This document shows, piece by piece, positions 34,014 to 43,620 of a stretch of 64,000 bases of DNA. Below the pieces are notes generated by a model. It made no database searches and was not told the origin of the DNA. It was given only the letters and a program-made list of their open reading frames with translations. A program made the translations under genes and the position numbers. Source of the stretch: Variovorax sp. UMC13 (GTDB lineage: Bacteria > Pseudomonadota > Gammaproteobacteria > Burkholderiales > Burkholderiaceae_C); assembly GCF_014170375.1 (NCBI RefSeq), contig NZ_LZZW01000041.1, positions 1 through 64,000 on the forward strand, given 5' to 3'. Every line of letters starts with the position of its first letter. The stretch's first letter is position 1.

Positions 34014-35977
34014 GGTGCCGCGGCCGGGCCCGAGGGCGCCGGCCATGCGATCTCGCTCGCCACGCGCGGCTTGCCTATCGGCGCCGTGGCCTTGCCGATG
34101 CGCACCGCCGCCATGTCGGCCTCGCTCGGGTACTGGTCCATCAGCCAGTAGTCGAACACGCGGCGCGCGATCGGCGCGGCGGCGCCCGCGCCCCAGCCGG
34201 CGTTCTCCACGATCACGGCCAGCGCGATCTTCGGGTCGTTGGCCGGCGCGAAGCCCATGAACAGGGCGTGGTCGCGCTGGTGCTCCTCGAGCGCGCGGGC
34301 GTTGTACTTGGTGTTCTGCGCCTGCGTCACGGCCTGCGCGGTGCCGGTCTTGCCGGCCGCGCCGTAGCCGGCACCGGCGAACACGCCGCGCGCGGTGCCA
34401 CTGGTGACCACGCTGACCAGGCCTTCGCGCACCACCGCCACGTTGGCGGCCGAGAAGCCCAAGTTCTCGGCCGGCGGCTGGATCACCGACTTGACCTGGC
34501 CGGTGACGGTGTCGCGCACCGCCAGCGCCAGGTGCGGCCGATGCCGCACGCCGCCGTCCGCCACGATCGCCGCCGCCTGTGCCAGCTGCAGCATGGTGAA
34601 GTTGTTGTAGCCCTGGCCGATGCCCAGCGAGATGGTCTCGCCGGCGAACCACTTCTTCTGCTCGGGCCGCTTGTAGGCGTTGCGCTTCCACTCGGTGCTG
34701 GGCAGCACGCCGCGCACCTCGCCGCCGAGGTCGATGCCGGTGATCTGGCCGAAGCCCAGCGGCTTCATGAAGTCGTGGATGCGGTCCACGCCCATCTCGT
34801 TGGCCAGCGTGTAGAAATACACGTTGCTCGACACCTGGATCGCGCGCCGCATGTCGAGGTTGCCCAGGTTGCCTTCGGGGCTGCCGAAGCGGTGGCCGCC
34901 GAAGTTGAAGAAGCCGGGGTCGTTGACCACCACGCTGGGCCCGCGCGAACCGGTCTCGAGCGCGGCCAGCGCCATGAAGGGCTTGTAGGTGGAGCCCGGC
35001 GGGTAGGTGCCGCGCAGGGCCCGGTTGAGCAGCGGCTTGTCGAGCGACTCGCTCAGTTCCTTCCAGCTCTCGGTGTCGATGCCTTCGACGAACAGGTTGG
35101 GGTCGAAGGTGGGTTTGCTCACGAAGGCCAGCACCGCGCCGGTCTTGGGGTCGATCGCCACCAGCGCGCCGCGGCGGTCGCCGAACATGTCCTCGATCAG
35201 CTTCTGCAGCTTGATGTCGAGCGACAGCATCACCGTGTCGCCCGGCGTCGACGGGTGGCTGGCGAGCCGGCGCACCGCGCGCCCGCCGGCCGAGGTCTCC
35301 ATCTGCTCGACGCCGGTCTGGCCGTGCAGCGTCTTCTCGTAGCTCTGCTCGACGCCCAGCTTGCCGATGTGGTCGGTGCCCTTGTAGTTGGCGATCTCCT
35401 CGTCGTCCCAGTCTTCCATCGCCTCTTTTTCGCGCTGGTTGATGCGGCCGATGTAGCCGAGCACATGGCTCGCGACATCGCCGTTGGGATAGTTGCGGAA
35501 CAGCCGCGCCTTGATCTCGACGCCCGGGAAGCGGTAGCGCTGCGCGGCGAAGCGGGCCACCTCCTCGTCCGACAGGCGGGTGCGGATCGGCACCGAGTCG
35601 AAGCTGCGCGAGTCTTCCCGCAGGCGCCTGAAGCGGCGCCGGTCGCGCGGCGTGACCTCGACCACCTCGGCCAGCGCGTCGATGGTCTCGTCGACCTTGC
35701 CGGCCTTCGACGGCGTGATCTCCAGCGTGTAGGCCGAGTAGTTGGAGGCCAGCACGATGCCGTTGCGGTCGAGGATCAGGCCGCGGTTGGGCACCACCGG
35801 CACGATCGCCGTGCGGTTGCTCTCGGCCTGTTCGGCCAGGTCGGCGTGGCGCACGATCTGCAGGTACACCAGCCGCGAGCACAGCAGGCCGAAGGCGCCC
35901 AGCACCACCAGCCCGATCACGATCACCCGCCGCTTGAAGCGGGCGAGGTCGGCGACGACGTTGCGGATCTCGGTCAT
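34010..35977 (-). CDS. mrdA: Penicillin-binding protein 2 (elongasome transpeptidase)
   Basis: A 655-residue class B PBP that cross-links peptidoglycan during side-wall growth. It has one N-terminal membrane anchor (about residues 17-39), a pedestal region (about 60-240) and a transpeptidase domain with S329-T-Y-K332, S383-S-N385 and K543-T-G545. It closes the mreB-mreC-mreD-mrdA operon. RodA, its usual partner and neighbour, does not follow: the next gene, tauE, converges on it and the stops overlap at CTAG. The gap to mreD is 70 bp. Confidence 0.97.
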   Translation of the reverse strand: MTEIRNVVADLARFKRRVIVIGLVVLGAFGLLCSRLVYLQIVRHADLAEQAESNRTAIVPVVPNRGLILDRNGIVLASNYSAYTLEITPSKAGKVDETIDALAEVVEVTPRDRRRFRRLREDSRSFDSVPIRTRLSDEEVARFAAQRYRFPGVEIKARLFRNYPNGDVASHVLGYIGRINQREKEAMEDWDDEEIANYKGTDHIGKLGVEQSYEKTLHGQTGVEQMETSAGGRAVRRLASHPSTPGDTVMLSLDIKLQKLIEDMFGDRRGALVAIDPKTGAVLAFVSKPTFDPNLFVEGIDTESWKELSESLDKPLLNRALRGTYPPGSTYKPFMALAALETGSRGPSVVVNDPGFFNFGGHRFGSPEGNLGNLDMRRAIQVSSNVYFYTLANEMGVDRIHDFMKPLGFGQITGIDLGGEVRGVLPSTEWKRNAYKRPEQKKWFAGETISLGIGQGYNNFTMLQLAQAAAIVADGGVRHRPHLALAVRDTVTGQVKSVIQPPAENLGFSAANVAVVREGLVSVVTSGTARGVFAGAGYGAAGKTGTAQAVTQAQNTKYNARALEEHQRDHALFMGFAPANDPKIALAVIVENAGWGAGAAAPIARRVFDYWLMDQYPSEADMAAVRIGKATAPIGKPRVASEIAWPAPSGPAAAP

Positions 35978-36047
35978 GCGGCGTACAGGCTACGCGCCGC
36001 CTGCGCAGGCAGCAAGGCACGCTTGGCACCCACGAGGCCGAAAGCAC

Positions 36048-36569
36048 TCATAGCGGCCGATTGGCGTCCGGGTCCGGCGTGCGCCGCTGCGGCGCCAGCA
36101 GGATCACGCTGACCAGCGGCCACAGCAGCGCCTCGAGGGCCGGCGCGATCAGCAGCGTCCAGCCCGGGAACACGCCGCCGCCGATCATGCGGATCACGAG
36201 TTCGATCAGGTGCGACAGCGCGAACAGCGGCAGCACCTGCAGCGACTGCGAGAGCACCGAGTACCAGAGGATGCGCCGGTGGCCCATGATCGCCAGGAAA
36301 CTCAGCGAGGTGTACGACAGCGCGTGCTGGCCCAGCAGCGCCGACTGGTGCACGTCCATGCACAGGCCGAACACGAAGGCCGCGCCGATGCCGATCCGCG
36401 CGGGCTGGTGCACGCTCCAGAACACGATCACCAGCGCCAGCAGGTCGGGCGCCCAGGCGCCGCGGCCCAGCGGCACCATGGTGACCAGGAAGGCGACGAT
36501 CAGGCTGCCCCAGATGAAGATCGGGTTGACCGGCAGCAGCAGCTGCTGCTGCCCGGGACGCATGATCAT
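36048..36569 (-). CDS. mreD: Rod shape-determining protein MreD
   Basis: A 173-residue inner-membrane protein with about five helices and the usual MreD size. It begins MIMRPGQQQLLLPVNPIFIW and contains PDLLALVIVFWSVHQP and GLCMDVHQSALLGQHALSY, the family signature. It is part of the elongasome with MreB, MreC and PBP2. ATG 36569 overlaps the mreC stop by 4 bp. The C-terminus is basic and short. Confidence 0.95.
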   Translation of the reverse strand: MIMRPGQQQLLLPVNPIFIWGSLIVAFLVTMVPLGRGAWAPDLLALVIVFWSVHQPARIGIGAAFVFGLCMDVHQSALLGQHALSYTSLSFLAIMGHRRILWYSVLSQSLQVLPLFALSHLIELVIRMIGGGVFPGWTLLIAPALEALLWPLVSVILLAPQRRTPDPDANRPL

Positions 36570-37540
36570 GGCGTGCGCCTTTCCCTGCGCGCCGGCCGGG
36601 TCTCGGGCGCGGCTGCCGCGGAGGCCGCGGCCTTCGGCGGCTTGTCGTTCTTCTTGGCCGCCGCCGCGGGCGGCGCCGCGCTGGGCGTGCCGACGGGCGT
36701 CAGCACCAGCACGTAGCGCGCCGCCGTCACGCGCGCGAGCGGCAGGCAGTAGATGCGTGCGAAGCCCGAGTCGGCGCGCCGCTCGATGCGCTCGATCTTG
36801 GCCACCGGCAGGCCGGCCGGGTAGACGCCGTCGACGCCGCTGGTCGCGAGCAGGTCGCCCTCCTGCAGGTCGGCGTTGGCGGCCATGAAGCGCAGCTCCA
36901 GCCCGCTGCCGTGGGCGCTGGCGTCGCCGAAGGCCACGCTGCGCGCGCCGGTGCGGGCGTTCTGGACCGGAATCGAGAGGTCGCGGTCGATCACCAATGT
37001 GACCTCGCTGGTGAAGGGCTGCACCTGGGTGACCTGGCCCAGCACGCCGTGCTCGTCGATCACCGGCGAGCCGGCCTCGATGCCCTGCGACAGGCCCTGG
37101 TCGATCACGATCTTGCGGGTGTAGGGGTCGGCCGCGTCGTAGAGCACCTCGGCCGCGCGGCCGGGGGTGCGGGTGGTCTGGCGCAGTTCGAGCAGCGCCC
37201 GCAGGCGCTCGTTGTCGATCGACAGCGTGTCGGCCTGGCTCGCGCGCTCGGCCTGCAGCGCCAGCGCGCGGCGGGCCTCGGCCTCGTTGCGCTGCGCGAC
37301 CTGCAGGTCTTCCATGTAGAGGCCGCCCTGGGCGAACAGCTGCACCGGCTTGAGCGCCAGCCACTGGACCGGATAGAGCACCGCGCCGATGCTCGCGCGC
37401 AGCGGCCGCGTCAGGTGGAAGCGCGCGTCGGCCACCATCAGGAACAGCGCCAGCGCACTGAAGAAGATCAGCTTGCTCAGCGCCGACGGCCCCTGGCTGA
37501 ACAGGGGCGGTGCGGAGCGGTCGAGGGTGCCGAGTGGCAT
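36566..37540 (-). CDS. mreC: Rod shape-determining protein MreC
   Basis: A 324-residue bitopic protein. It has an N-terminal membrane helix (about residues 23-38), a coiled-coil region (about 75-115, QRNEAEARRALALQAERASQ in part) and the MreC beta domain (about 125-275, VIDQGLSQGIEAGSPVIDEHGVLGQV in part). An Ala/Lys/Pro-rich tail of about 45 residues follows. It links MreB to PBP2 in the periplasm. The start is ATG 37540, and its stop overlaps mreD. The gap from mreB is about 120 bp. Confidence 0.96.
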   Translation of the reverse strand: MPLGTLDRSAPPLFSQGPSALSKLIFFSALALFLMVADARFHLTRPLRASIGAVLYPVQWLALKPVQLFAQGGLYMEDLQVAQRNEAEARRALALQAERASQADTLSIDNERLRALLELRQTTRTPGRAAEVLYDAADPYTRKIVIDQGLSQGIEAGSPVIDEHGVLGQVTQVQPFTSEVTLVIDRDLSIPVQNARTGARSVAFGDASAHGSGLELRFMAANADLQEGDLLATSGVDGVYPAGLPVAKIERIERRADSGFARIYCLPLARVTAARYVLVLTPVGTPSAAPPAAAAKKNDKPPKAAASAAAAPETRPARRERRTP

Positions 37541-37660
37541 GACGCTTTATGCCACGAGTGGCAGGTGCCTGGCTGTGGCTTGTTTCAGGACGGGCGCGAA
37601 ACCGGCTGGGCCGGGCTGCGGAGCCGCCCCGGCAAGGGCGGGCCGGCAACCAGGGGGAGC

Positions 37661-38704
37661 TTATTCGCTGGTGAAGATGCTGCCCAGACGGTCCATGCGT
37701 TCCAGCGCGATGCCGCAGCCGCGCACCACGCAGGTCAGCGGGTCTTCGGCCACCAGCACCGGCAGGCCGGTTTCCTCGGCCAGCAGGCGGTCCAGGTCGC
37801 GCAGCAGCGCGCCGCCGCCGGTCAGCATCATGCCGCGCTCGGCGATGTCGGCGCCCAGTTCGGGCGGCGTCTGCTCGAGCGCGTTCTTCACCGCCGAGAC
37901 GATGTTGTTGAGCGGATCGGTCAGCGCTTCCAGCACTTCGTTGCTGCTGATGGTGAAGCTGCGCGGCACGCCTTCGGACAGGTTGCGGCCCTTGACTTCC
38001 ATCTCCTTGACCTCGGAGCCCGGGAAGGCCGAGCCGATGGTCTTCTTGATGACTTCGGCCGTCGGCTCGCCGATCAGCATGCCGTAGTTGCGGCGGATGT
38101 AGTTGATGATGGCCTCGTCGAAGCGGTCGCCGCCGACGCGGACGCTGCCCTTGTAGACCATGCCGCCCAGCGAGATCACGCCGACCTCGGTGGTGCCGCC
38201 GCCGATGTCGACCACCATCGAGCCGCTGGCTTCGGACACCGGCAGGCCGGCACCGATGGCCGCGGCCATGGGTTCCTCGATCAGGTAGACCTTGGTGGCG
38301 CCGGCCGCTTCGGCCGCGTCCTTGATCGCGCGGCGCTCGACCTGGGTCGAGCCGCAGGGCACGCAGATGATGATGCGCGGGCTCGGTGCGAGCAGCGAGC
38401 GCGGATGCACCATCTTGATGAACTGCTTGATCATCTGCTCGGTGATCACGAAGTCGGCGATCACGCCGTCCTTCATCGGGCGGATCGCCTCGATGTTGCC
38501 GGGCACCTTGCCCAGCATGGCCTTGGCTTCGCGGCCGACGGCCTGGATCACCTTCTTGCCGTGGGGGCCGCCTTCGTGGCGAATGGCTACGACCGACGGC
38601 TCGTCCAGCACGATGCCCTTGTTACGGGCGAAGATGAGGGTGTTGGCGGTGCCGAGATCGATCGCGAGGTCGGTCGAAAAGTACCGACGGAAAGCTCCAA
38701 ACAT
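37661..38704 (-). CDS. mreB: Rod shape-determining protein MreB (actin homologue)
   Basis: A 347-residue bacterial actin that organises side-wall synthesis under the inner membrane. It begins MFGAFRRYFSTDLAIDLGTANTLIF, where the phosphate-1 loop is, and carries VVDIGGGTTEVGVISLGG (phosphate 2) and MLTGGGALLRDLD (adenosine motif). Length is standard. It leads the mreBCD-mrdA operon and is divergent from gatC across 222 bp, in which no strong promoter was found on this strand. Confidence 0.98.
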   Translation of the reverse strand: MFGAFRRYFSTDLAIDLGTANTLIFARNKGIVLDEPSVVAIRHEGGPHGKKVIQAVGREAKAMLGKVPGNIEAIRPMKDGVIADFVITEQMIKQFIKMVHPRSLLAPSPRIIICVPCGSTQVERRAIKDAAEAAGATKVYLIEEPMAAAIGAGLPVSEASGSMVVDIGGGTTEVGVISLGGMVYKGSVRVGGDRFDEAIINYIRRNYGMLIGEPTAEVIKKTIGSAFPGSEVKEMEVKGRNLSEGVPRSFTISSNEVLEALTDPLNNIVSAVKNALEQTPPELGADIAERGMMLTGGGALLRDLDRLLAEETGLPVLVAEDPLTCVVRGCGIALERMDRLGSIFTSE

Positions 38705-38926
38705 GTGGAATTCCTCTGAAGCACGGCATGCGCATCGGCATGTCGTCGCTTATTTTGTGGTCGTCTGACGGGGTGGATTGATCTGTTTTTGCAGCAAAAG
38801 CCAGCGCGTTCGCGGGGGTTGCGGCAAAGGCGGGATAATACCCGAATCCCCTGGGTTTCCCCCGCCTTCGCCCCCTTTGCAGGGCCGGTTTAGCTGCCGT
38901 TTCGCTCGATTTCAGCTCGATTTCTC

Positions 38927-39226
38927 ATGTCACTCACCTCTTCCGATATCGCCCGCATCGCGACGCTCGCGCGCCTGCAACTGGCGCCCGACGAAAGCAC
39001 GCGGATGCTGGGCCAGATCAACGGCTTCTTCGACCTCGTCGAAACCATGCGCGCGGTCGACACCACCGGCGTCGAGCCGCTGGCCCATCCGGTGGCCGCC
39101 ATCGAGGACATCACGCTGCGCCTGCGCGACGACGTGGCGAGCGAACCCAACGCCCGCGAGGCCAACCAGAAGAGTGCGCCCGCGGTCGAACGCGGCCTGT
39201 TCCTCGTCCCCAAGGTGATCGAATGA
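38927..39226 (+). CDS. gatC: Asp-tRNA(Asn)/Glu-tRNA(Gln) amidotransferase subunit C
   Basis: A 99-residue stabilising subunit of the GatCAB amidotransferase, which converts Asp-tRNA(Asn) and Glu-tRNA(Gln) to their amidated forms. It starts MSLTSSDIARIATLARLQLA and contains the typical GVEPLAHP segment. The length is normal. Its stop overlaps the gatA start (ATGA). It is the first gene of gatCAB and is divergent from mreB; a GATAAT -10-like box lies about 95 bp upstream without a good -35. Confidence 0.96.
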   Translation: MSLTSSDIARIATLARLQLAPDESTRMLGQINGFFDLVETMRAVDTTGVEPLAHPVAAIEDITLRLRDDVASEPNAREANQKSAPAVERGLFLVPKVIE

Positions 39227-40713
39227 GCGCCGATCTGCACCAACTCGGCGTGGCCGGCCTAGCCAAGGCGCTGGCCGCACGCGAAGTCTCGGCGGTGGAA
39301 ACGGCCCAGCATTTCCTGGACCGCATCCAGGCCCAGCCCGCGCTCGGCGCCTTCGTCGCGGTCGATGCCGACGTCACGCTGGCCCAGGCCCGCGCCGCCG
39401 ACGCCCTGATCGCCACCGGCCACGCCCCCGCGCTGGCCGGCGTGCCGATCGCGCACAAGGACATCTTCGTCACCACCGACTTCCCGACCACCGCCGGTTC
39501 GCGCATGCTGGCGGGCTACCGCTCGCCCTTCAACGCGACCGTGGTGCAGCGCCTGGCCGACGCCGGCGCGGTGACCCTGGGCAAGCTCAGCTGCGACGAA
39601 TTCGCCATGGGCTCGGCCAACGAGAACGTGGCCGTGCCGGCCGTGGGCGGCGACGCCGTGGTGCCGGCGCGCAACCCCTGGGACACCAGCCGCATCCCCG
39701 GCGGCTCGTCGGGCGGCAGCGCGGTCGCCGTGGCCGCGCGCCTGGCGCCGGCCGCCACCGGCACCGACACCGGCGGCTCGATCCGCCAGCCCGCCTCCTT
39801 CTGCGGCGTGACCGGCATCAAGCCGACCTACGGCCGCGCCTCGCGCTACGGCATGGTGGCCTTCGCCTCCAGCCTCGACCAGGCCGGCCCGATGGCCCGC
39901 TCGGCCGAGGACTGCGCGCTGCTGCTGTCGGCCCTGTGCGGCCCTGACCTCGACCGCGACTCGACCTCGATCGACCGCCCGGCCGAGGACTATGCGCGCA
40001 CGCTGAACGGCTCGCTCGACGGCCTGCGCATCGGCGTGCCGAAGGAGTTCCTGGGCGACGGCGTGGCCCCCGGCGTGCGCGCCGCGGTCGATGCGGCGCT
40101 GGCCGAGTACGAGAAGCTGGGCGCGAAGCGCGTGGCCATCACGCTGCCGCGCACCGAGCTGTCGATCCCCGTGTACTACATCCTCGCGGCCGCGGAAGCC
40201 TCGAGCAACCTGAGCCGCTTCGACGGCGTGAAGTTCGGCCACCGCGCCAAGGACTACAAGGACCTGGCCGACATGTACGGCAGGACCCGCGCCGAAGGCT
40301 TCGGCGACGAGGTCAAGCGCCGCATCATGATCGGCACCTATGTGCTCTCGCACGGCTACTACGACGCCTACTACCTGCAGGCGCAGAAGGTGCGCCGCAT
40401 GATCGCCGACGACTTCCAGCAGGCCTTCGCGCAGTGCGACCTGATCGCCGGCCCGGTGGCGCCCACCGTCGCCTGGAAGCTCGGCGAGCACGGCGACGAC
40501 CCGGTCGCCGACTACCTGGCCGACATCTTCACCCTGCCCGCCTCGCTGGCCGGCCTGCCCGGCATGAGCCTGCCCGTGGGCTTCGGCGAACACGCGATGC
40601 CCGTGGGCCTGCAACTGATCGGCAACTACTTCGCCGAAGCCAGGCTGCTCAATGCGGCGCACCGCTTCCAGCAGGCCACCGACTGGCATTCCCGCGCACC
40701 CCAGGGCATTTGA
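39223..40713 (+). CDS. gatA: Asp-tRNA(Asn)/Glu-tRNA(Gln) amidotransferase subunit A
   Basis: The 496-residue amidase subunit that hydrolyses glutamine and channels ammonia to GatB. The amidase-signature catalytic triad is seen: Lys79 (GVPIAHKD), cis-Ser162 (PGGSSGGSA) and the nucleophile Ser186 (TDTGGSIRQP). The start overlaps gatC by 4 bp and gatB begins 2 bp after its stop, so the three are co-translated in equal amounts. Confidence 0.98.
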   Translation: MSADLHQLGVAGLAKALAAREVSAVETAQHFLDRIQAQPALGAFVAVDADVTLAQARAADALIATGHAPALAGVPIAHKDIFVTTDFPTTAGSRMLAGYRSPFNATVVQRLADAGAVTLGKLSCDEFAMGSANENVAVPAVGGDAVVPARNPWDTSRIPGGSSGGSAVAVAARLAPAATGTDTGGSIRQPASFCGVTGIKPTYGRASRYGMVAFASSLDQAGPMARSAEDCALLLSALCGPDLDRDSTSIDRPAEDYARTLNGSLDGLRIGVPKEFLGDGVAPGVRAAVDAALAEYEKLGAKRVAITLPRTELSIPVYYILAAAEASSNLSRFDGVKFGHRAKDYKDLADMYGRTRAEGFGDEVKRRIMIGTYVLSHGYYDAYYLQAQKVRRMIADDFQQAFAQCDLIAGPVAPTVAWKLGEHGDDPVADYLADIFTLPASLAGLPGMSLPVGFGEHAMPVGLQLIGNYFAEARLLNAAHRFQQATDWHSRAPQGI

Positions 40714-40715
40714 CG

Positions 40716-42206
40716 ATGAGCGAACCCGTGAACTCCTTCGAAGAACAACAACAGGGCCGCCCGACCGGCCCGCTGGTGCAGGGCTATGAGGTCATCATCG
40801 GCTTCGAGACCCATGCACAGCTCTCGACCGCGTCGAAGATCTTCAGCCGCGCCTCGACCGCCTTCGGCGCCGAGGCCAACACCCAGGCCTGCGCGGTCGA
40901 CATGGCGCTGCCGGGCACGCTGCCGGTGATGAACAAGGGCGCGGTCGAACGCGCGATCAAGCTCGGCCTGGCGCTGGGCTCGACCATCGCGCCGCGCAGC
41001 GTGTTCGCGCGCAAGAACTACTTCTACCCCGACCTGCCCAAGGGCTACCAGATCAGCCAGTTCGAGATCCCGGTCGTGCAGGGCGGCGCGGTGTCCTTCC
41101 TGCTGGGCGAGGAGACCAAGACCGTGCGCCTGGTGCGCGCCCACCTCGAGGAGGACGCGGGCAAGTCGCTGCACGAGGACTTCATCGGCCAGTCGGGCAT
41201 CGACCTGAACCGCGCCGGCACGCCGCTGCTGGAGATCGTGACCGAGCCCGACATGCGCTCCACCGCCGAGGCCGTGGCCTATGCCAAGGAGCTGCACAAG
41301 ATCGTGACCTGGATCGGCATCTGCGACGGCAACATGCAGGAAGGCAGCTTCCGTTGCGACGCCAACGTGTCGGTGCGCAAGCCCGGCGACAAGCTGGGCA
41401 CGCGGCGCGAGATCAAGAACCTGAACAGCTTCAAGTTCATGCAGCAGGCGATCGACTACGAGATCCGCTGGCAGATCGAGGAGATCGAGGACGGCCGCAA
41501 GGTGCAGCAGGCCACGGTGCTGTTCGACCCCGACACCGGCGAGACGCGCGCGATGCGCACCAAGGAAGACGCGGCCGACTACCGCTACTTCCCCGACCCC
41601 GACCTGCCGCCGCTGGCGATCGCGCCCGAATGGGTGGAGCGCGTGCGCGCCGAGATGCCCGAACTGCCGCGCGCGATGGCCGAGCGCTATGTCGCGAGCC
41701 ATGGCCTGTCGGCCTACGACGCGACGCAGCTCACCCAGAGCACCGCGCTGGCGGGCTACTTCGATGCCGCCGTGGCCGCGGGCGCCGCGCCCAAGCTGGC
41801 CAGCAACTGGATCACCGGGGAGATCGCCCGGCGCCTGAACACGCAGGACATCGCGATCACCGCGGCGCCGGTGAGCGCCGCGCAGCTCGCGAAGCTGATC
41901 GTGCGCATCGGCGACGGCACGGTGTCGAACAACGCCGCGCGCCAGGTCTTCGAGGCGCTGTGGACCGGCGAAGCGAGCGAGGTCGACGCGGTGATCGAGG
42001 CCAAGGGCCTGAAGCAGATGAGCGACTCCGGCGCGCTCGAAGCCATCATCGACGGCGTGCTCGCGACCAACGAGAAGAACATCGCCGAATACCGCGCGGG
42101 CAAGGACAAGGCCTTCAATGCGCTGGTGGGCCAGGTGATGAAGGCCAGCCAGGGCAAGGCCAACCCGGCGCAGGTCAATGCGCTGCTGAAGGCGAAGCTG
42201 GGCTGA
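40716..42206 (+). CDS. gatB: Asp-tRNA(Asn)/Glu-tRNA(Gln) amidotransferase subunit B
   Basis: A 496-residue kinase/transamidase subunit. It begins MSEPVNSFEEQQQGRPTGPL, then VQGYEVIIGFETHAQLSTASKIFSRAS, and includes LPGTLPVMNKGAVERAIKLG in the ATP-binding cradle and a C-terminal YqeY-like tail domain (about residues 350-496) that contacts the tRNA. ATG 40716 is 2 bp after the gatA stop. It ends the operon and converges on the DUF4124 gene, with the two stops in the arms of a 6-bp inverted repeat. Confidence 0.98.
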   Translation: MSEPVNSFEEQQQGRPTGPLVQGYEVIIGFETHAQLSTASKIFSRASTAFGAEANTQACAVDMALPGTLPVMNKGAVERAIKLGLALGSTIAPRSVFARKNYFYPDLPKGYQISQFEIPVVQGGAVSFLLGEETKTVRLVRAHLEEDAGKSLHEDFIGQSGIDLNRAGTPLLEIVTEPDMRSTAEAVAYAKELHKIVTWIGICDGNMQEGSFRCDANVSVRKPGDKLGTRREIKNLNSFKFMQQAIDYEIRWQIEEIEDGRKVQQATVLFDPDTGETRAMRTKEDAADYRYFPDPDLPPLAIAPEWVERVRAEMPELPRAMAERYVASHGLSAYDATQLTQSTALAGYFDAAVAAGAAPKLASNWITGEIARRLNTQDIAITAAPVSAAQLAKLIVRIGDGTVSNNAARQVFEALWTGEASEVDAVIEAKGLKQMSDSGALEAIIDGVLATNEKNIAEYRAGKDKAFNALVGQVMKASQGKANPAQVNALLKAKLG

Positions 42207-42229
42207 GGCCGCGGGCGCGGGCGCTCAGC
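42202..42229. repeat. Inverted repeat with two convergent stop codons
   Basis: GCTGAG (42202-42207) and CTCAGC (42224-42229) flank a 16-nt GC-rich loop. The gatB TGA and the stop of the DUF4124 gene lie in opposite arms. No T-run follows either arm. Confidence 0.4.
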
Positions 42230-42902
42230 GTCCGGCGCCGGCCCCTCCGGGTGGCGCATTGGCGGCCCACAGCGGCTTGAGCCGCACGCGCTCCTCGTCG
42301 AAGCGCGCATTGACGCGCTTCTTCTCGTCGTCCTGCGCGGCGATGAAGCGGTTCTGCACCGCCACGCTCTGCTCGTTGTCCTCGAGCTTGCGGCGCAGCG
42401 ACGGCGGCGCCTTGCTGACGTCCTTCTTGTAGAACTCCATCTCGTCGTCGACCGACTGGCGCTCCTTGGCCAGTTCGCTCACCCGCTTGCGCGCGGCATC
42501 GATCACGGTGTCGATCTGCTGCATGGCCTCGACGCGTTCGCGCTCGTGGGTGGCGAGGTTGGGGTAACGCATCAGCAGTGCGCGCTCGCGGCGACGTTCC
42601 TCGTTGAGCCGCGCGGCCTGCTGCGCGGCCTGGCGCGCGCGTTCGTCGCGCTCGGCCTGCTCCTGGGCGGTGTAGCTGGGTTCGACGATGCGGCGGGCGC
42701 CGCTGGGGCTCAGGGCGCGCTGCTCGCGGTCGCTGCAATCGGGAATCGGGCGATCGGCCGTGAGCGTGCGGCCGCGGGCGTCGGTACAGCTGTAGATGCT
42801 GCCGCCGGAGGGCGATGCAGACTGCGCGGCGACGGTGCCGGCCGCGAGCAGCGGCAGCAGCATCGACCAGGCCCCGGCGTGGGTTCGATCTTGCAGTGCC
42901 AT
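42225..42902 (-). CDS. DUF4124 domain-containing exported protein
   Basis: A 225-residue secreted protein. A signal peptide (cleavage near TVAAQ) is followed by a DUF4124-like segment (SIYSCTDARGRTLTADRPIPDC, split here as SIYSCTDARG and TADRPIPDC), then a long charged helix rich in Glu, Arg and Gln (about residues 75-200) likely to form a coiled coil. Function unknown. It lies 26 bp after pyrE on the same strand and may be read through from it. The family is widespread in Betaproteobacteria. Confidence 0.85.
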   Translation of the reverse strand: MALQDRTHAGAWSMLLPLLAAGTVAAQSASPSGGSIYSCTDARGRTLTADRPIPDCSDREQRALSPSGARRIVEPSYTAQEQAERDERARQAAQQAARLNEERRRERALLMRYPNLATHERERVEAMQQIDTVIDAARKRVSELAKERQSVDDEMEFYKKDVSKAPPSLRRKLEDNEQSVAVQNRFIAAQDDEKKRVNARFDEERVRLKPLWAANAPPGGAGAGR

Positions 42903-42928
42903 TCCTTCTCCAGTTGCAGAGTCGCGCC

Positions 42929-43609
42929 TCAGGCGCCGTAGCGCTCCCTGTAAGCCAGCACGCCCGCACGGTGGACCTCGAGCTCTCCCGTGCCTTGCGT
43001 CGTGAGGTACTGTAACAAGTCGTCCAGCGTGGCGATCGCCAGCACCTGCATGCCGAGCTGATCGCGGACATATTGCACGGCGCTGTGGGGCACGTCGACG
43101 CCGTTCTCGGTGGCGCGCTCCTGGCGGTCGAGCGCGATGGCCACCGCATGCGGCGTGGCGCCGGCCGCGCGGATCAGCGCGATCGATTCGCGCACCGCGG
43201 TGCCGGCGGACATCACGTCGTCGACGATCAGCACCCGCCCGCGCAGCGGCGCACCGACCAGCGTGCCGCCCTCGCCGTGGTCCTTGGCTTCCTTGCGGTT
43301 GTAGGCGAAGGGCACGCTGCGGCCGCGCCGCGCGAGTTCGGTCGCCACCGTGGCGCCCAGCGGGATGCCCTTGTAGGCCGGGCCGAGGATCATGTCGAAC
43401 TCGAGTCCGCTGGCGATCAGGCGCTCTGCATAGAATTCGGCCAAGCGCAGCATCTTCGCGCCGTCGTCGAACAGGCCGGCGTTGAAGAAATACGGGCTCA
43501 GCCGACCGGCCTTGGTCTTGAACTCGCCGAACCGCAGCACGCCGGACTCGATCGCGAATTGCACGAAATCCAGAGCCGCCGCAGCGCCCGCCTCATTCAC
43601 CTCAGCCAT
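42929..43609 (-). CDS. pyrE: Orotate phosphoribosyltransferase
   Basis: A 226-residue enzyme that adds PRPP ribose-phosphate to orotate in pyrimidine synthesis. The PRPP-binding motif is VLIVDDVMSAGTAVRES; other family segments are GELKTK-type FGEFKTKAGRLSPYFFNAG and YKGIPLGATVATELA. The start at ATG 43609 is 11 bp from the divergent exoA start, so the two promoters must overlap the opposite coding regions. Confidence 0.97.
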   Translation of the reverse strand: MAEVNEAGAAAALDFVQFAIESGVLRFGEFKTKAGRLSPYFFNAGLFDDGAKMLRLAEFYAERLIASGLEFDMILGPAYKGIPLGATVATELARRGRSVPFAYNRKEAKDHGEGGTLVGAPLRGRVLIVDDVMSAGTAVRESIALIRAAGATPHAVAIALDRQERATENGVDVPHSAVQYVRDQLGMQVLAIATLDDLLQYLTTQGTGELEVHRAGVLAYRERYGA

Positions 43610-43620
43610 CAGGAATTCCT

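Noticed and set aside
31554..36047. A minus-strand open frame of about 1500 codons through amt, tauE and mrdA
   Set aside because: It runs in the wrong phase across three confirmed genes; Arg/Gly/Ala-rich shadow sequence typical of high-GC DNA.
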